Part shown: positions 8,304 through 17,382 of the stretch, one piece after another
Layout of the letters: each line of letters begins with the position of its first letter
Numbering within the stretch: the stretch's first letter is position 1
Source: Agromyces kandeliae
GTDB taxonomy: Bacteria; Actinomycetota; Actinomycetes; Actinomycetales; Microbacteriaceae
Assembly: GCF_009674665.1 (NCBI RefSeq)
Contig: NZ_WKJD01000006.1
Coordinates: 124,001-188,000, forward strand
Reading direction: 5' to 3'
Length of the DNA: 64,000 nt
Made by a program: the position numbers and the translations under genes
The notes under the pieces: model-generated
Told to the model about the DNA's origin: nothing
Database searches by the model: none
What the model saw: only the letters and a program-made list of their open reading frames with translations

Positions 8304-8353
8304 CTCGTCGCCCCGGAGCGCTGTCGGCTGAGGCCACACCGCGGGGCGACGAG
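8304..8353 (-). terminator. Hairpin after the acetaldehyde dehydrogenase/DUF779 unit
   Basis: Perfect 12-bp arms CTCGTCGCCCCG (8304-8315) and CGGGGCGACGAG (8342-8353) enclose a 26-nt loop. It sits between the DUF779 stop and the FKBP start, both on the minus strand, and should end the dehydrogenase transcript. Confidence 0.65.
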
Positions 8354-8445
8354 TTTCTTCGTGTACGGAGGCCATCGGGACCACCGCGACGAGGAAGGGG
8401 CAGGCGGCGGAATCGCCGCCCCACGGCGTGGAGCTGTGCTGCGGC

Positions 8446-8865
8446 TCACTCCTCCATGAGCCGCGAGCGGATGAGGAATCGGACGCCCTCGGGCGCTTCG
8501 AGCGAGAACCCGCTCCCCCGGCCAGGCACGACGTCGACCGTGAGGTGCGTGTGGCGCCAGTACCGGAACTGCTCGGCCGACATCCAGAACGGCACGACCC
8601 TCCCCGAGCCGAGGTCGAGCTCCCCGAGGAGCACGTCGGCCGCGCTCGTGGCGAAGTCGCCGGCCGGGTAGCACATCGGCGCGCTGCCGTCGCAGCATCC
8701 GCCGGACTGGTGGAACATCAGCGGTCCGTGCTTCGCCCACAGCGTCGCGAGCAGGACGCCCGCCGCGGGCGTGAGCTCCACCCGCGGCGAGACGTCGCCC
8801 TCCACCGTGACCGATGCGACCACGCGTGCGGCGAGCGCCGCGACATCCGTCGTCTCGATCGTCAT
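8446..8865 (-). CDS. DUF779 domain protein
   Basis: 139 residues matching the DUF779 signature GPLMFHQSGGCCDGSAPMC, with three clustered Cys residues that look like a metal or redox site. DUF779 genes are regularly found next to acetaldehyde dehydrogenases of the ExaC/AldB type, as here: the start lies 13 bp after the dehydrogenase stop. The biochemical role is not established; a maturation or redox accessory function is an inference from context. Confidence 0.85.
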   Translation of the reverse strand: MTIETTDVAALAARVVASVTVEGDVSPRVELTPAAGVLLATLWAKHGPLMFHQSGGCCDGSAPMCYPAGDFATSAADVLLGELDLGSGRVVPFWMSAEQFRYWRHTHLTVDVVPGRGSGFSLEAPEGVRFLIRSRLMEE

Positions 8866-8878
8866 GGCCGGCTCCCGA

Positions 8879-10402
8879 TCAGAAGTACCCGAGCGGGTTC
8901 TCGCTGTAGCTGACGAGGAGGTTCTTCGTCTGCTGGTAGTGCGCGAGCGCCTCCTTGTTGTTCTCGCGGCCGATGCCGGAGGACTTGTAGCCGCCGAACG
9001 CCGCGCCCGCGGGGTAGGCGTGGTAGTTGTTCACCCACACGCGGCCCGCCTGGATGTCGCGACCGGCCCGGTACGCCTCGTTGCCGTTGCGGCTCCAGAC
9101 GCCGGCGCCGAGGCCGTAGAGCGTGTCGTTCGCGATCCGGATCGCGTCGTCGTAGTCCTGGAAGCTCGTGACCGCGACCACCGGGCCGAAGATCTCCTCC
9201 TGGAAGAGCCGCATCCGGTTCTCCCCCTCGAAGATCGTCGGGGCGACGTAGTAGCCCTCGCTGAGGTCGCCGCCGAGGTCGACGCGCTCACCGCCGAGCA
9301 GCAGCTTCGCGCCCTCCTTCTTGCCGATGTCGATGTAGCTCAGGATCTTCTCGAGCTGGTCGTTCGACGCCTGCGCGCCGACCTGCGTCTCGGTGTCGAG
9401 GGGGTTGCCCTGCCGGGCGAGCTTCGTCCGCTCGATCGCGTCGTCGAGGAACGTGTCGTAGATCGACTTCTGGATGAGCGACCGGCTCGGGCACGTGCAG
9501 ACCTCGCCCTGGTTGAACGCGAACAGGCTGAAGCCCTCGAGCGCCTTCTCGTAGAACGCGTCGCGGCGGTCCGCGACCGACTCGAACACGATGTTCGGGC
9601 TCTTGCCGCCGAGCTCGACGGTCGAGGGGATGATGTTCGCCGACGCGTACTGCAGGATGAGGCGGCCCGTCGTCGTCTCCCCCGTGAACGCGATCTTGCG
9701 GATCCGGTTCGACGATGCCAGCGGCTTGCCCGCCTCGACGCCGAAGCCGTTGACGACGTTCAGCACACCGGCCGGCAGCAGGTCGGCGATGAGCTCGACG
9801 AGCACCAGGATCGAGACGGGCGTCTGCTCGGCGGGCTTCAGCACGACCGCGTTGCCCGCGGCGAGCGCTGGGGCGAGCTTCCACACGGCCATGAGCAGCG
9901 GGAAGTTCCACGGGATGATCTGGCCGACCACGCCGAGCGGCTCGTCGAAGTGGTAGGCGACATTGTCCTCGTCGAGCTGCGTGAAGCTCCCCTCCTGCGC
10001 CCGGATGAGGCTCGCGAAGTAGCGGAAGTGGTCGCTCGCGAGCGGCAGGTCGGCGTTCAGCGGCTCGCGGATCGACTTGCCGTTGTCCCACGTCTCGGCG
10101 ACCGCGAGGAGCTCGAGGTTCGCGTCGATGCGGTCGGCGATCGCGTTCAGGATGGCGGCGCGGTGCGCGGTGCTCGTGCGACCCCACGCGGGCGCGGCCT
10201 TGTGGGCCGCATCGAGTGCGGCCTCGATGTCGGCCGCGGTGCCGCGGGCGACCTCGGCGAAGGGCCTGCCGTTCACGGGCGAGATGTCGTCGAAGTAGGC
10301 GCCCCCCGCTGGCTTCACCCACTCCCCGCCGATGAAGTGCTCGTAGCGCGGCTTGAACTGGATCAGTGCGCCGGCGGTGCCGGGCGCGGCGTACACGGTC
10401 AT
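8879..10402 (-). CDS. NAD-dependent aldehyde (acetaldehyde) dehydrogenase, ExaC/AldB-like
   Basis: 507 residues, full ALDH length. The catalytic Cys302 lies in [12 protein letters not shown] and the general base Glu263 in VELGGKSPN. The NAD-binding segments [12 protein letters not shown] and KPAEQTP are present. It oxidises short aldehydes to acids. The GEVCTCPSR active site and the DUF779 neighbour fit the acetaldehyde dehydrogenases of ethanol oxidation. ATG 10402 is used because GGAG stands 6 nt upstream. It is probably controlled by the divergently functioning regulator gene at 10556 through the repeats at 10470-10507. Confidence 0.92.
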   Translation of the reverse strand: MTVYAAPGTAGALIQFKPRYEHFIGGEWVKPAGGAYFDDISPVNGRPFAEVARGTAADIEAALDAAHKAAPAWGRTSTAHRAAILNAIADRIDANLELLAVAETWDNGKSIREPLNADLPLASDHFRYFASLIRAQEGSFTQLDEDNVAYHFDEPLGVVGQIIPWNFPLLMAVWKLAPALAAGNAVVLKPAEQTPVSILVLVELIADLLPAGVLNVVNGFGVEAGKPLASSNRIRKIAFTGETTTGRLILQYASANIIPSTVELGGKSPNIVFESVADRRDAFYEKALEGFSLFAFNQGEVCTCPSRSLIQKSIYDTFLDDAIERTKLARQGNPLDTETQVGAQASNDQLEKILSYIDIGKKEGAKLLLGGERVDLGGDLSEGYYVAPTIFEGENRMRLFQEEIFGPVVAVTSFQDYDDAIRIANDTLYGLGAGVWSRNGNEAYRAGRDIQAGRVWVNNYHAYPAGAAFGGYKSSGIGRENNKEALAHYQQTKNLLVSYSENPLGYF

Positions 10403-10452
10403 CGTGTCTCCTCGTGACGTCGTCGTCATGCCCTCGGAGTGGGGCGATCGTC

Positions 10453-10507
10453 ACGGTACGAGCTCAGGCGTTGCGTCCCGGTTGCCCGAGGGTTGCAGCC
10501 GCGTTGC
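10453..10507 (-). promoter_or_regulatory. Aldehyde dehydrogenase promoter with four 11-bp-phased direct repeats
   Basis: GTTGC (GCAAC on the coding strand) occurs at 10470, 10481, 10492 and 10503, exactly 11 bp apart. The promoter-proximal repeat ends 11 bp upstream of a -10 box TACCGT at 10453-10458, so the array covers the -35 region. The expected start of transcription leaves a leader of ~45 nt to the ATG at 10402. SARP-family activators bind direct repeats with this spacing. Confidence 0.65.
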
Positions 10508-10555
10508 AGTGCAGGGGCGGATGCCGCGCGCCGGCGGATGCCGCGGGCTCGCGGC

Positions 10556-11842
10556 TCAGCGCAGCGCCGCGTCGATCCGCTCGAGGTGCGCGACGACCGA
10601 CGCCCTCCTCGGCGAGCGGGCGGGCAGCACCTCGAGCAGCGCGCGCCAGATCCCGGCGTCGTAGCGGTGCTCGTCGCGTTCGGCGAAGGCCAGCAGGACC
10701 TCGGGCGCGGCGTCGGCGAGCATCGACTCGCGCAGCCGGCTCGCGAGCTCGTCGCGGAGCTCGACGATTCCCGGCGCCGTCGACGCCGGCAGGATCGGCC
10801 CGGGATACTGCTCGAGCGCCCGGCGCAGCGACCCCTGCCCGACGAGCCGCGAGACGCGCGCGGCATCGACGTCGAGCTCGCGGCCGAGGCGGTACGGGCG
10901 CGACTCCAGCGGCGGCTCGCCCGCCGCCTCGAGCACGCGGCGGAGGCGCGTCATCTCGGCGCGCAGCGTGACCGGGGACGGGTCGCCCTCGTAGACGAGC
11001 GCTGCCAGTCTCTCGGCGCCGAGGCCGCGCGGATGCCATGCGAGCAGGGTGAGGATCTCGGCGTGCCTCGGGCCGAGCTCGTGGGCGCCGAGCCGGGGCC
11101 GTCGCTCGCCGAGCACCGCGAGCGACGTGCGCTCGACGGGGAGCGATCGCATGCGGGACCGGCGGATGGTGCTGCGCACCGTGGTCTCGAGGTTCGCGAT
11201 GCGCAGTTCGGCCTCGACCGCCGCGACGGTCGCGGACACGAGCGACATGGCGTGCGGTGCGACGGCGAGGTCGGTTCCCGTGATGTCGATGACGCCCAGC
11301 AGGGCGCCCGTCACCGGGTCGTGCACCGGCGCGGCCGTGCAGCTCCACGGGTGCACGATGCGGTTGTAGTGCTCCGCGCCGCGGATCTGCACGGCTCGAT
11401 CGAGCTGCAGGGCGGTGCCGGGCGCGCTCGTGCCGATGGTCGACTCCGACCAGTCGGCCCCGGCGACGAAGAGCATGTCCTCGGCGCGACGACGCAGGTG
11501 CGGATCGCCCTCGACGAAGAGCAGGCGCCCCTGTGCGTCGCCCACGGCGACGACCAGCCCGGCGTCCTCCGTGCCGTCGACGAGCAGTCGGCGGATGACC
11601 GGCATCACGGGCGCGAGCGCATGGGAGGCGCGGTAGACGCGGAACTCGTCCTCGTCGAGTTCGATGCGCGGGAGCGCCCGTTCGGGGTCGATGGCACCGC
11701 GGATGGCACGTTCCCACGACTCGCGGACCACCGGGCGCAGGCTGAGCGGCACCACTCCGGTCGTCAGCGCGTCGTCCTGGGCGCGCACCAGTCGGTCGCG
11801 CAGGAAGCGGTCACCGCTCCCTCGCGGATCCTGCTGCGGCAC
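10556..11842 (-). CDS. GAF-domain transcriptional regulator with SARP-like DNA-binding C-terminus
   Basis: About 428 residues. The N-terminal half resembles the sensor part of AcoR-type regulators (SWERAI, a GAF domain with ESTIGTSAPGTAL and HPWSCTAAPVHDP). Instead of an AAA+ domain it carries a winged helix (RHAEILTLLAWHPRG, then LRAEMTRLRRVLEAAG) and a BTAD-like helical tail (LEQYPGPILPAS), the layout of SARP activators. It likely senses a small molecule such as acetoin or an aldehyde and activates the neighbouring dehydrogenase. The start GTG 11842 fits GGAGG at 11853-11857 and the TATGAT box at 11884-11889; the longer TTG frame from 11869 has no ribosome-binding site. Confidence 0.8.
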   Translation of the reverse strand: MPQQDPRGSGDRFLRDRLVRAQDDALTTGVVPLSLRPVVRESWERAIRGAIDPERALPRIELDEDEFRVYRASHALAPVMPVIRRLLVDGTEDAGLVVAVGDAQGRLLFVEGDPHLRRRAEDMLFVAGADWSESTIGTSAPGTALQLDRAVQIRGAEHYNRIVHPWSCTAAPVHDPVTGALLGVIDITGTDLAVAPHAMSLVSATVAAVEAELRIANLETTVRSTIRRSRMRSLPVERTSLAVLGERRPRLGAHELGPRHAEILTLLAWHPRGLGAERLAALVYEGDPSPVTLRAEMTRLRRVLEAAGEPPLESRPYRLGRELDVDAARVSRLVGQGSLRRALEQYPGPILPASTAPGIVELRDELASRLRESMLADAAPEVLLAFAERDEHRYDAGIWRALLEVLPARSPRRASVVAHLERIDAALR

Positions 11843-11883
11843 GGGCACGCCGCCTCCGATCGCCGTCAATCCGGAACGGGGCC

Positions 11884-11889
11884 ATCATA
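11884..11889 (-). promoter_or_regulatory. -10 box of the GAF-SARP regulator
   Basis: TATGAT on the minus strand. A start of transcription ~7 nt downstream leaves a ~35-nt leader carrying GGAGG (11853-11857), which supports the GTG start at 11842. Confidence 0.5.
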
Positions 11890-11931
11890 GTCGTCGGGCA
11901 CGGCACCCGGACCCGCCCTGCGGGGTTCCGG

Positions 11932-12954
11932 TCAGTCGATGGCGTACAGGAGCCCGCCGGCCGTGCCGGCGTACACCCGTTCCTTCACCGCCGACGCGCC
12001 GGACATGGGCTCGCCCGCGCCGATGACGTCGACCCAGCGCACGAGGCCGACCGCCGGATCCAACGCGACGAGCTCGCCCGTCGAGGTCGTGGCGAACAGC
12101 CCCTCCTTGTCGATGGCGGCGCTCGTCACGGCGAGCGGGGTACCGAGCGCGACGGAGGCATCGGTGATCCAGCGCACGAGCCCCGTCCCGGGATCGAGCG
12201 AGACGACGAGTCCCGCGGAGGTCCCGGCGGCGAGCCCGTCCTTGTCGGCCGCGACGGCGGTCAGCGCCTGGTCCGACCCGACGACCCCGGCGACGTCGGT
12301 CACCCAGTGCACGAGGCCGACCGCCGGATCCAGCGCCACGAGGTGTCCGTCGTCGGTGCTCGCGAACAGTCCGCCCTTGCCGAGCGCGACCCCGGTCACG
12401 GCGACGGGTGCGCCGATCACGGCATCGACGTAGGTCACCCACCGGACCAGGCCGGTGGCCGCATCGATCGAGACGACCTGCCCGGTCGTCGTGCCGACGA
12501 CGACCCCGTCCTTGTCCGCGGCGACCGAGGTCAGCCCGAGGCCGCCGCCGACGACCTGGTCGACGAACGTGACCCACCGCACGGATCCGACGACGGGGTC
12601 GAGCGCGATCGCTGCGCCGCCCTGCATCGCGGCGAACAGGCCGCCCTTGCCGGCCGCCACGCCGGCGACGGCCGAGGGCGTGCCCGAGGCCCCCGCGGCA
12701 TCCGTGACCCAGCGGGTGAGCCCGGTGCCCGCATCGGCGGCGACGAGCGCGCCGGTCGAGGTCCCGGCGACGACCACGTCCTTCTCGGCGGTCGTCGAGG
12801 TCACCGCGACCGGCTCGCCGACCACCGTCGACAGGTCGGCGATCCAGGTGATCGAGCCGGTCGAGACGGTCGCGGCCGCGGCGGGCGCGGCGCCGGCGCC
12901 GGTGAGGACGAGGACCGCTCCGACGATGGCGGACAGCGCGCGTGCGGACATCAT
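11932..12954 (-). CDS. Secreted PQQ-like seven-bladed beta-propeller protein
   Basis: 340 residues from ATG 12954 (a second ATG follows directly). A signal peptide (SAIVGAVLVLTGAGAAPAAA) is followed only by ~45-residue repeats ending in D-x-x-x-G-L-V-R-W-V-T. Seven Trp-containing closures (ITWIADL, TRWVTDA, VRWVTFV, VRWVTYV, VHWVTDV, VRWITDA, VRWVDVI) imply a closed seven-bladed propeller, with the last strands (GGLLYAID) completing blade one. The repeats alternate between a KDG and a KGGLFA type. No cofactor or catalytic residues stand out, so a binding or scaffold role is likely. A quinoprotein enzyme cannot be claimed. Confidence 0.75.
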   Translation of the reverse strand: MMSARALSAIVGAVLVLTGAGAAPAAAATVSTGSITWIADLSTVVGEPVAVTSTTAEKDVVVAGTSTGALVAADAGTGLTRWVTDAAGASGTPSAVAGVAAGKGGLFAAMQGGAAIALDPVVGSVRWVTFVDQVVGGGLGLTSVAADKDGVVVGTTTGQVVSIDAATGLVRWVTYVDAVIGAPVAVTGVALGKGGLFASTDDGHLVALDPAVGLVHWVTDVAGVVGSDQALTAVAADKDGLAAGTSAGLVVSLDPGTGLVRWITDASVALGTPLAVTSAAIDKEGLFATTSTGELVALDPAVGLVRWVDVIGAGEPMSGASAVKERVYAGTAGGLLYAID

Positions 12955-13034
12955 GGGAGACCCCCGTGTCGAGGCGTTCGGGCCCGATGAACGCACCGTA
13001 CTCCCACTGCGGCGGGCGGTCAACGGGCGCTGCG

Positions 13035-14210
13035 TCAGCCCGAGATCGCCGCCCGATCCCGCACCACGGCCTCGAGGAGCACCCGCTCGTCCTCGTGCCG
13101 GCGCACGTCGGCGCGGCCGGTCGCGATGACGTTCCGGGTGAAGGCCAGCCGCGTGGCATCCGCGATGAATCGCTGGACCTGCGGGGTGCGCGGCGGATGC
13201 TGCGCCCGGGCCCACGCGAGCGCGGCCCGTCGGCCGGGCCAGGTCGAGAGCCCGTCGACCTCGTCCTGGCTGAACCAGCCGGCCGCGGCGTACTCGGACA
13301 GCCGGACCCGGGTCACGCGCTGCTCCTCCCGGCGCAGCAGGACGGTCACGACGATCGCGGCGATGAAGATCGGCACCTGCACGGTGAAGTAGAGCGCGAA
13401 GGCGTCGGCGAACGCGAGGGAGCCGTTCCAGAACGCGTGCAGCAGGATGGCGCCGAGCAGCCCGATCACGAACCAGGTGATGACACCGGCCCCGCGACCG
13501 CGTCGTGCGGCGAATCCGATCGCGACGCCCGTGCACGCCGTGAACAGGACGTGGGCGAACGGGGAGAACAGCCCGCGGATGATGAACGTGGTGCCGAGCT
13601 CCGCGGCACCGCCCTCGATGAGCGCGACGCCGAAGTAGAGGACGTTCTCGGTGAAGGCGAAGCCCGCGGCGACCGTCGCGCCGTAGACGAGGCCGTCGAC
13701 CGGGCCGTCGAAGTGCGACCGCGCGAGCAGGAAGATCAGGAGCACGCCCGCACCCTTGGCCAGTTCCTCGACGACCGGCGCCTGCACGACGGCCTGCAGC
13801 GCCTCGTCGGTCGTCGCGCCGTCGGGCGAGGTGAAGGCGGCGAAGAGCTGCACGCCGAGGTCGACGACGAGGGCGATCGCGACCGACACGGCCGCACCCC
13901 AGAGGAACGCGAGCCACAGGGCCCAGCGCGGCTCGGGCTCCCACCGGTCGATCCACCGGACCGCGAACAGCACGATCGCGAGCGGCACGAGGGCGACGAG
14001 CGTGCCGACGACGACGACCGACGCGCCGAGCGAGACGGCGAGGTAGCCGGCGACGAGGATCGCGACGAGCCCCGCGATGGCGATGAGGACGACGATGGCG
14101 GCGCCCGCGCCCGGTCGCCTGGGAGCGGGGTTCGCGAATGCCGGGTCGCCCGAGGGCGGTCCTGCGGGGTCGGTCTGCCCGTGCGGATCGGCGGGCGGCG
14201 TCAGGCTCAC
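13035..14210 (-). CDS. PrsW-family intramembrane metalloprotease
   Basis: 391 residues, about eight to nine membrane helices. The family's motifs are present: EELAKG (paired Glu), GFAFTENVLYF, and SPFAHVLFTACTGVAIG with the His ligand. PrsW proteases cleave membrane substrates such as anti-sigma factors; a link to the RskA-like protein in this window is only a possibility. The C-terminal ~110 residues are soluble and extend the usual core. The GTG at 14210 lies 6 nt after a TAGGCT box (14217-14222), so the mRNA is probably leaderless; that box overlaps the stop codon of the upstream oxidase gene. Confidence 0.88.
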   Translation of the reverse strand: MSLTPPADPHGQTDPAGPPSGDPAFANPAPRRPGAGAAIVVLIAIAGLVAILVAGYLAVSLGASVVVVGTLVALVPLAIVLFAVRWIDRWEPEPRWALWLAFLWGAAVSVAIALVVDLGVQLFAAFTSPDGATTDEALQAVVQAPVVEELAKGAGVLLIFLLARSHFDGPVDGLVYGATVAAGFAFTENVLYFGVALIEGGAAELGTTFIIRGLFSPFAHVLFTACTGVAIGFAARRGRGAGVITWFVIGLLGAILLHAFWNGSLAFADAFALYFTVQVPIFIAAIVVTVLLRREEQRVTRVRLSEYAAAGWFSQDEVDGLSTWPGRRAALAWARAQHPPRTPQVQRFIADATRLAFTRNVIATGRADVRRHEDERVLLEAVVRDRAAISG

Positions 14211-14219
14211 GCCGGAAGC

Positions 14220-15671
14220 CTAGCGATCGCCGCCGCCGCCGGGCGCGAACATCACGCCCGGGTTCAGGATGCCGGCCGGGTCGAACACGGCCTTGATCCG
14301 TCGCTGCAGGTCGACGGACGCGTCGCCCAGCTCCTCGGCGAGCCATCGCCGCTTCAGCACGCCGACGCCGTGCTCGCCGGTCAGCGTGCCGCCGAGCCGC
14401 ACCGCGGCGCGGAACAGCTCATCGGCGGCCGTCCAGATGTGCTCGGGCACCTCGTCGCCCTCGAACACGAAGTTCGGGTGCAGGTTGCCGTCCCCCGCAT
14501 GCGCGAGGGTCGGGATCTCCACGCCGTAGCGTGCCCCGATCCGTGCGATCTCGCGGAACATCTCCGGCAGCCGCGAGCGCGGCACCGCGACGTCCTCGAT
14601 GAGCACGTTGCCGCGCGACGCGAGCGCGGGGTGCATCGCGCGGCGGATGTCGAGCAGGCGCTCGCCCGTCGCGGCATCCGTCGACCGCTCGACCCGACCG
14701 CCGGCCTCGCGGAACACGCGCGCGATCGTGTCCGCCTCGGCCGCGGCGTCCCCGGCGTCGCACTGGGCGAGGAGGAACGTCTCGCCCGGGGCGAAGTCGG
14801 CGAGCGGCGTGCCCGCGAGCGCGTCGGCGCCGAGGTGCTCGGCGACGCGCTCGAGCCCGACGGGGTCGATGAGCTCGAGGATCGCCGGGCGCACGCGCGC
14901 CGCGGCGACGCCGCCGACCGCGACGCCCGCCGACTCGACGTCCGGGAAGGCCGCGGCGACGGTCTGGATCGGGCCGTGCACCACGGGGCGGAGCCGGAGC
15001 GTCGCCTCGACGATCACGCCGAGCGTGCCCTCCGACCCCGTCATGAGCGCCGTGAGGTCGTAGCCGGTGACGCCCTTGACCGTGCGGTGGCCGGTACGCA
15101 GCAGCGAGCCGTCGGCGAGGACCACCGCGAGGCCGAGCACGCTCTCGCGCGTGACGCCGTACTTCGCGCACAGCAGTCCGCCGGCATTCGTGGCGATGTT
15201 GCCGCCGATCGACGAGATGGCACGGCTCGCGGGGTCGGGCGCGTACCAGAGCCCGCGCTCACGGGCGGCGTGGTCGAGGTCGCCGTTCAGCACGCCGGGC
15301 TCGACGACGGCGAGCTCGTCGACGTCGTCGATCTCGAGGATCCGGTCCATGCGCGAGAGGTCGAGCACGATCGATCCGCGGCTCGAGATCGCGCCCCCGG
15401 CGAGGCCGGTCCCGGCGCCGCGCGGAACCACCGGCGTGCCGGTGGCGCCGGCGATCCGCATGAGCTCCTGCACGTCCCCGACGGATGCCGCGTGCACGAG
15501 TGCCACCGGCGGCGCGTCGCTGCGCCATCCGGAGCGGTCCTCGCGCGCCGCCTCCAGGACGGGCCCATCGAAGGCGACGCGATCGCCGAAGGCGTCGGCG
15601 AGGCGCGAGCGCACCTCCGCGCTCGCCGGGCCTGCGGATTCGGCGGTGGACAGCGGGGCATCACTGGGCAT
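14220..15671 (-). CDS. FAD-binding oxidoreductase, GlcD/D-lactate dehydrogenase type
   Basis: 483 residues with an N-terminal FAD_binding_4 (PCMH) domain (VVPRGAGTGLAGGAISS, SIGGNIATNAGGLLCAKYGVT) and a C-terminal FAD-oxidase domain ending in TLTGEHGVGVLKRRWL and FDPAGILNPG. Such flavoproteins oxidise 2-hydroxy acids (glycolate, D-lactate) to keto acids. The catalytic His region HAGDGNLHPN is intact. Substrate cannot be told from sequence. The ATG lies 7 nt after a TAGGCT box (15679-15684), consistent with a leaderless mRNA divergent from the Ada-AlkA gene. Confidence 0.9.
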   Translation of the reverse strand: MPSDAPLSTAESAGPASAEVRSRLADAFGDRVAFDGPVLEAAREDRSGWRSDAPPVALVHAASVGDVQELMRIAGATGTPVVPRGAGTGLAGGAISSRGSIVLDLSRMDRILEIDDVDELAVVEPGVLNGDLDHAARERGLWYAPDPASRAISSIGGNIATNAGGLLCAKYGVTRESVLGLAVVLADGSLLRTGHRTVKGVTGYDLTALMTGSEGTLGVIVEATLRLRPVVHGPIQTVAAAFPDVESAGVAVGGVAAARVRPAILELIDPVGLERVAEHLGADALAGTPLADFAPGETFLLAQCDAGDAAAEADTIARVFREAGGRVERSTDAATGERLLDIRRAMHPALASRGNVLIEDVAVPRSRLPEMFREIARIGARYGVEIPTLAHAGDGNLHPNFVFEGDEVPEHIWTAADELFRAAVRLGGTLTGEHGVGVLKRRWLAEELGDASVDLQRRIKAVFDPAGILNPGVMFAPGGGGDR

Positions 15672-15678
15672 GCGAACC

Positions 15679-15739
15679 AGCCTAGCGATGCAGCCATGTC
15701 CGATTTCCGCTATGCAGCCACGCGGGCGGATGCGACGCT
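15679..15739. promoter_or_regulatory. Divergent promoter region with two ATGCAGCCA repeats
   Basis: ATGCAGCCA occurs at 15688-15696 and 15712-15720, 24 bp apart. The minus -10 TAGGCT is at 15679-15684. The plus -10-like GACGCT is at 15734-15739 with 6 nt to the GTG at 15746. The second repeat occupies the -35 position of the plus gene, where an Ada-type activator would bind. Confidence 0.45.
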
Positions 15740-15745
15740 GGAGAG

Positions 15746-17311
15746 GTGACCACGACCGACACCGCCGATCCCCTCGCCGACCCGGCGTTCGCCGAGCGGT
15801 ACCGCGCGATGCTCGCGCGCGACGCGCGCTTCGACGGCCAGTTCATCACGGGCGTGCACTCGACCGGCATCTACTGCCGGCCGAGCTGCCCGGCTGCCCC
15901 GCCGAAGCCGCGCAACGTGACCTTCTACCGGACCGCCGCCGCCGCGCACGAGGCCGGCCTCCGGGCCTGCAAGCGGTGCCTCCCCGACGCCGTCCCCGGT
16001 TCGCCCGAGTGGGACCTCGACGACGACCTCGCCGCCCGGGCCATGCGGCTCATCGCCGACGGCGTCGTCGAACGGGAGGGCGTGCCCGGCCTCGCGGGGC
16101 GGCTCGGCTACACGCCCCGCCACCTCACGCGAGTCCTCACCGCCGAGCTCGGCGCCGGGCCGCTCGCCCTGGCCAGGGCCCATCGCGCGCAGACCGCGCG
16201 CGCGCTGCTCACCTCGACCACCATGCGCGTGTCCGACGTCGCGTTCGCCTCCGGATTCGGCAGCATCCGCCAGTTCAACGACACGGTGCGCGCGGTCTAC
16301 GAGCGCAGCCCGCTCGAGCTGCGTGCCTCGGCGCGTGCGCGACGAGGGAGCCGGGCGTCGGCCGCGTCGGCGCCGACGGCGATCGGAGCGGACCGCGAGG
16401 CCGACGGCGCGGCGCCCGGACCCGGCGACGCCGGCCTCGTCCGGCTCCGCCTCCCCGCACGCGCGCCGTTCGACTCCGCCGGCGTCTTCGCGTGGCTCGC
16501 GACCCGGGCGCTCGCCGGCGTCGAGGTCGCCGCGGGCGACCGCTACGAGCGCACCCTCGCCCTGCCGACCGGCCCGGCCCTCGTGCGGCTGGCCGCCGTC
16601 GACGACGCGCCCGCCCTCGACGTGGAGGCGCACCTCGCGAGCCTCGCCGACCTCGCCCCGCTCGTCGCCCGGGTCCGCCGCCTCTTCGATCTCGACGCCG
16701 ACGCGGAGGCGATCGATGCCGCGCTCGCCGCCGACCCGGTGCTGGCGCCGGCGATCGCCGCGTCGCCCGGAATCCGCATGCCGGGCTGCCTCGACCCGCA
16801 CGAGCTCGTCGTGCGCGCGCTGGTCGGCCAGCAGGTCTCGGTCCCCGCGGCGCGCACGGCGCTGACCCGGCTCGCCGCCGACCTCGGCGAGCCCGTCCGG
16901 TTCGCGGGGCGCGCGCACACGCTCTTCCCCACGGCGGAGGCGATCGCCGAGCACGGCGCCGACGTGCTGCGGGGCCCGGCCGCCCGGATCCGCACGATCC
17001 TCGACGTGTGCGGCCGGCTCGCCTCCGGCGACCTCGTCGTCGCGCCCGAGCGGGAACGCGGCGAGCTGCGCGCCGAGCTGCTCGCGGTGCCGGGAATCGG
17101 CCCGTGGACGGCCGGCTACCTCGCCATGCGCGTGACGCGGGAGCCCGACGAACTGCTGGTCTCCGACCTCGCGCTCCGGAACGGGGCGGCGCGACTCGGC
17201 CTGCCCTCCGACGCGAAGGAGCTCGCCGCGCGCGGCGCCGCCTGGGCGCCCTGGCGGAGCTACGCGTCGATGCACCTCTGGCGCATCGCGGCATCCGCAT
17301 TGTCGACGTGA
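15746..17311 (+). CDS. Ada-AlkA fusion: methyl-sensing regulator and DNA-3-methyladenine glycosylase II
   Basis: 521 residues. The N-terminal Ada zinc/methyl-acceptor domain has four Cys ([10 protein letters not shown] and ACKRC, residues ~40-80). An AraC-type HTH follows ([20 protein letters not shown], then [18 protein letters not shown]). The C-terminal HhH-GPD glycosylase carries [26 protein letters not shown] and the catalytic Asp in LVSDLAL. The protein senses alkylation damage, activates transcription and excises alkylated bases; the O6-methylguanine transferase domain of classical Ada is absent. It probably controls its own gene and maybe the divergent oxidase through the ATGCAGCCA repeats. 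Confidence 0.92.
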   Translation: MTTTDTADPLADPAFAERYRAMLARDARFDGQFITGVHSTGIYCRPSCPAAPPKPRNVTFYRTAAAAHEAGLRACKRCLPDAVPGSPEWDLDDDLAARAMRLIADGVVEREGVPGLAGRLGYTPRHLTRVLTAELGAGPLALARAHRAQTARALLTSTTMRVSDVAFASGFGSIRQFNDTVRAVYERSPLELRASARARRGSRASAASAPTAIGADREADGAAPGPGDAGLVRLRLPARAPFDSAGVFAWLATRALAGVEVAAGDRYERTLALPTGPALVRLAAVDDAPALDVEAHLASLADLAPLVARVRRLFDLDADAEAIDAALAADPVLAPAIAASPGIRMPGCLDPHELVVRALVGQQVSVPAARTALTRLAADLGEPVRFAGRAHTLFPTAEAIAEHGADVLRGPAARIRTILDVCGRLASGDLVVAPERERGELRAELLAVPGIGPWTAGYLAMRVTREPDELLVSDLALRNGAARLGLPSDAKELAARGAAWAPWRSYASMHLWRIAASALST

Positions 17312-17334
17312 CGGAGCATGCAGCCCACTTCGTT

Positions 17335-17376
17335 GTACGTTCTGCACAGCGGTCGGGCGAAGCCGGCCGATAGCCT
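17335..17376 (+). promoter_or_regulatory. FAH-gene promoter with GTACGTTC motif
   Basis: -10 TAGCCT at 17371-17376, 6 nt before the GTG at 17383 (leaderless). GTACGTTC at 17335-17342 recurs twice at the aspartase promoter (19921 and 19971). Confidence 0.5.
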
Positions 17377-17382
17377 AGGTGA

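Noticed and set aside
8202..8445. Possible small RNA or tRNA in the gap between FKBP and DUF779 genes
   Set aside because: No cloverleaf or CCA pattern. The only structure is the terminator hairpin at 8304-8353.
11843..11869. TTG start at 11869 for the GAF-SARP regulator
   Set aside because: No ribosome-binding site; it would lie about 8 nt after the predicted transcription start. GGAGG at 11853-11857 serves GTG 11842 instead.
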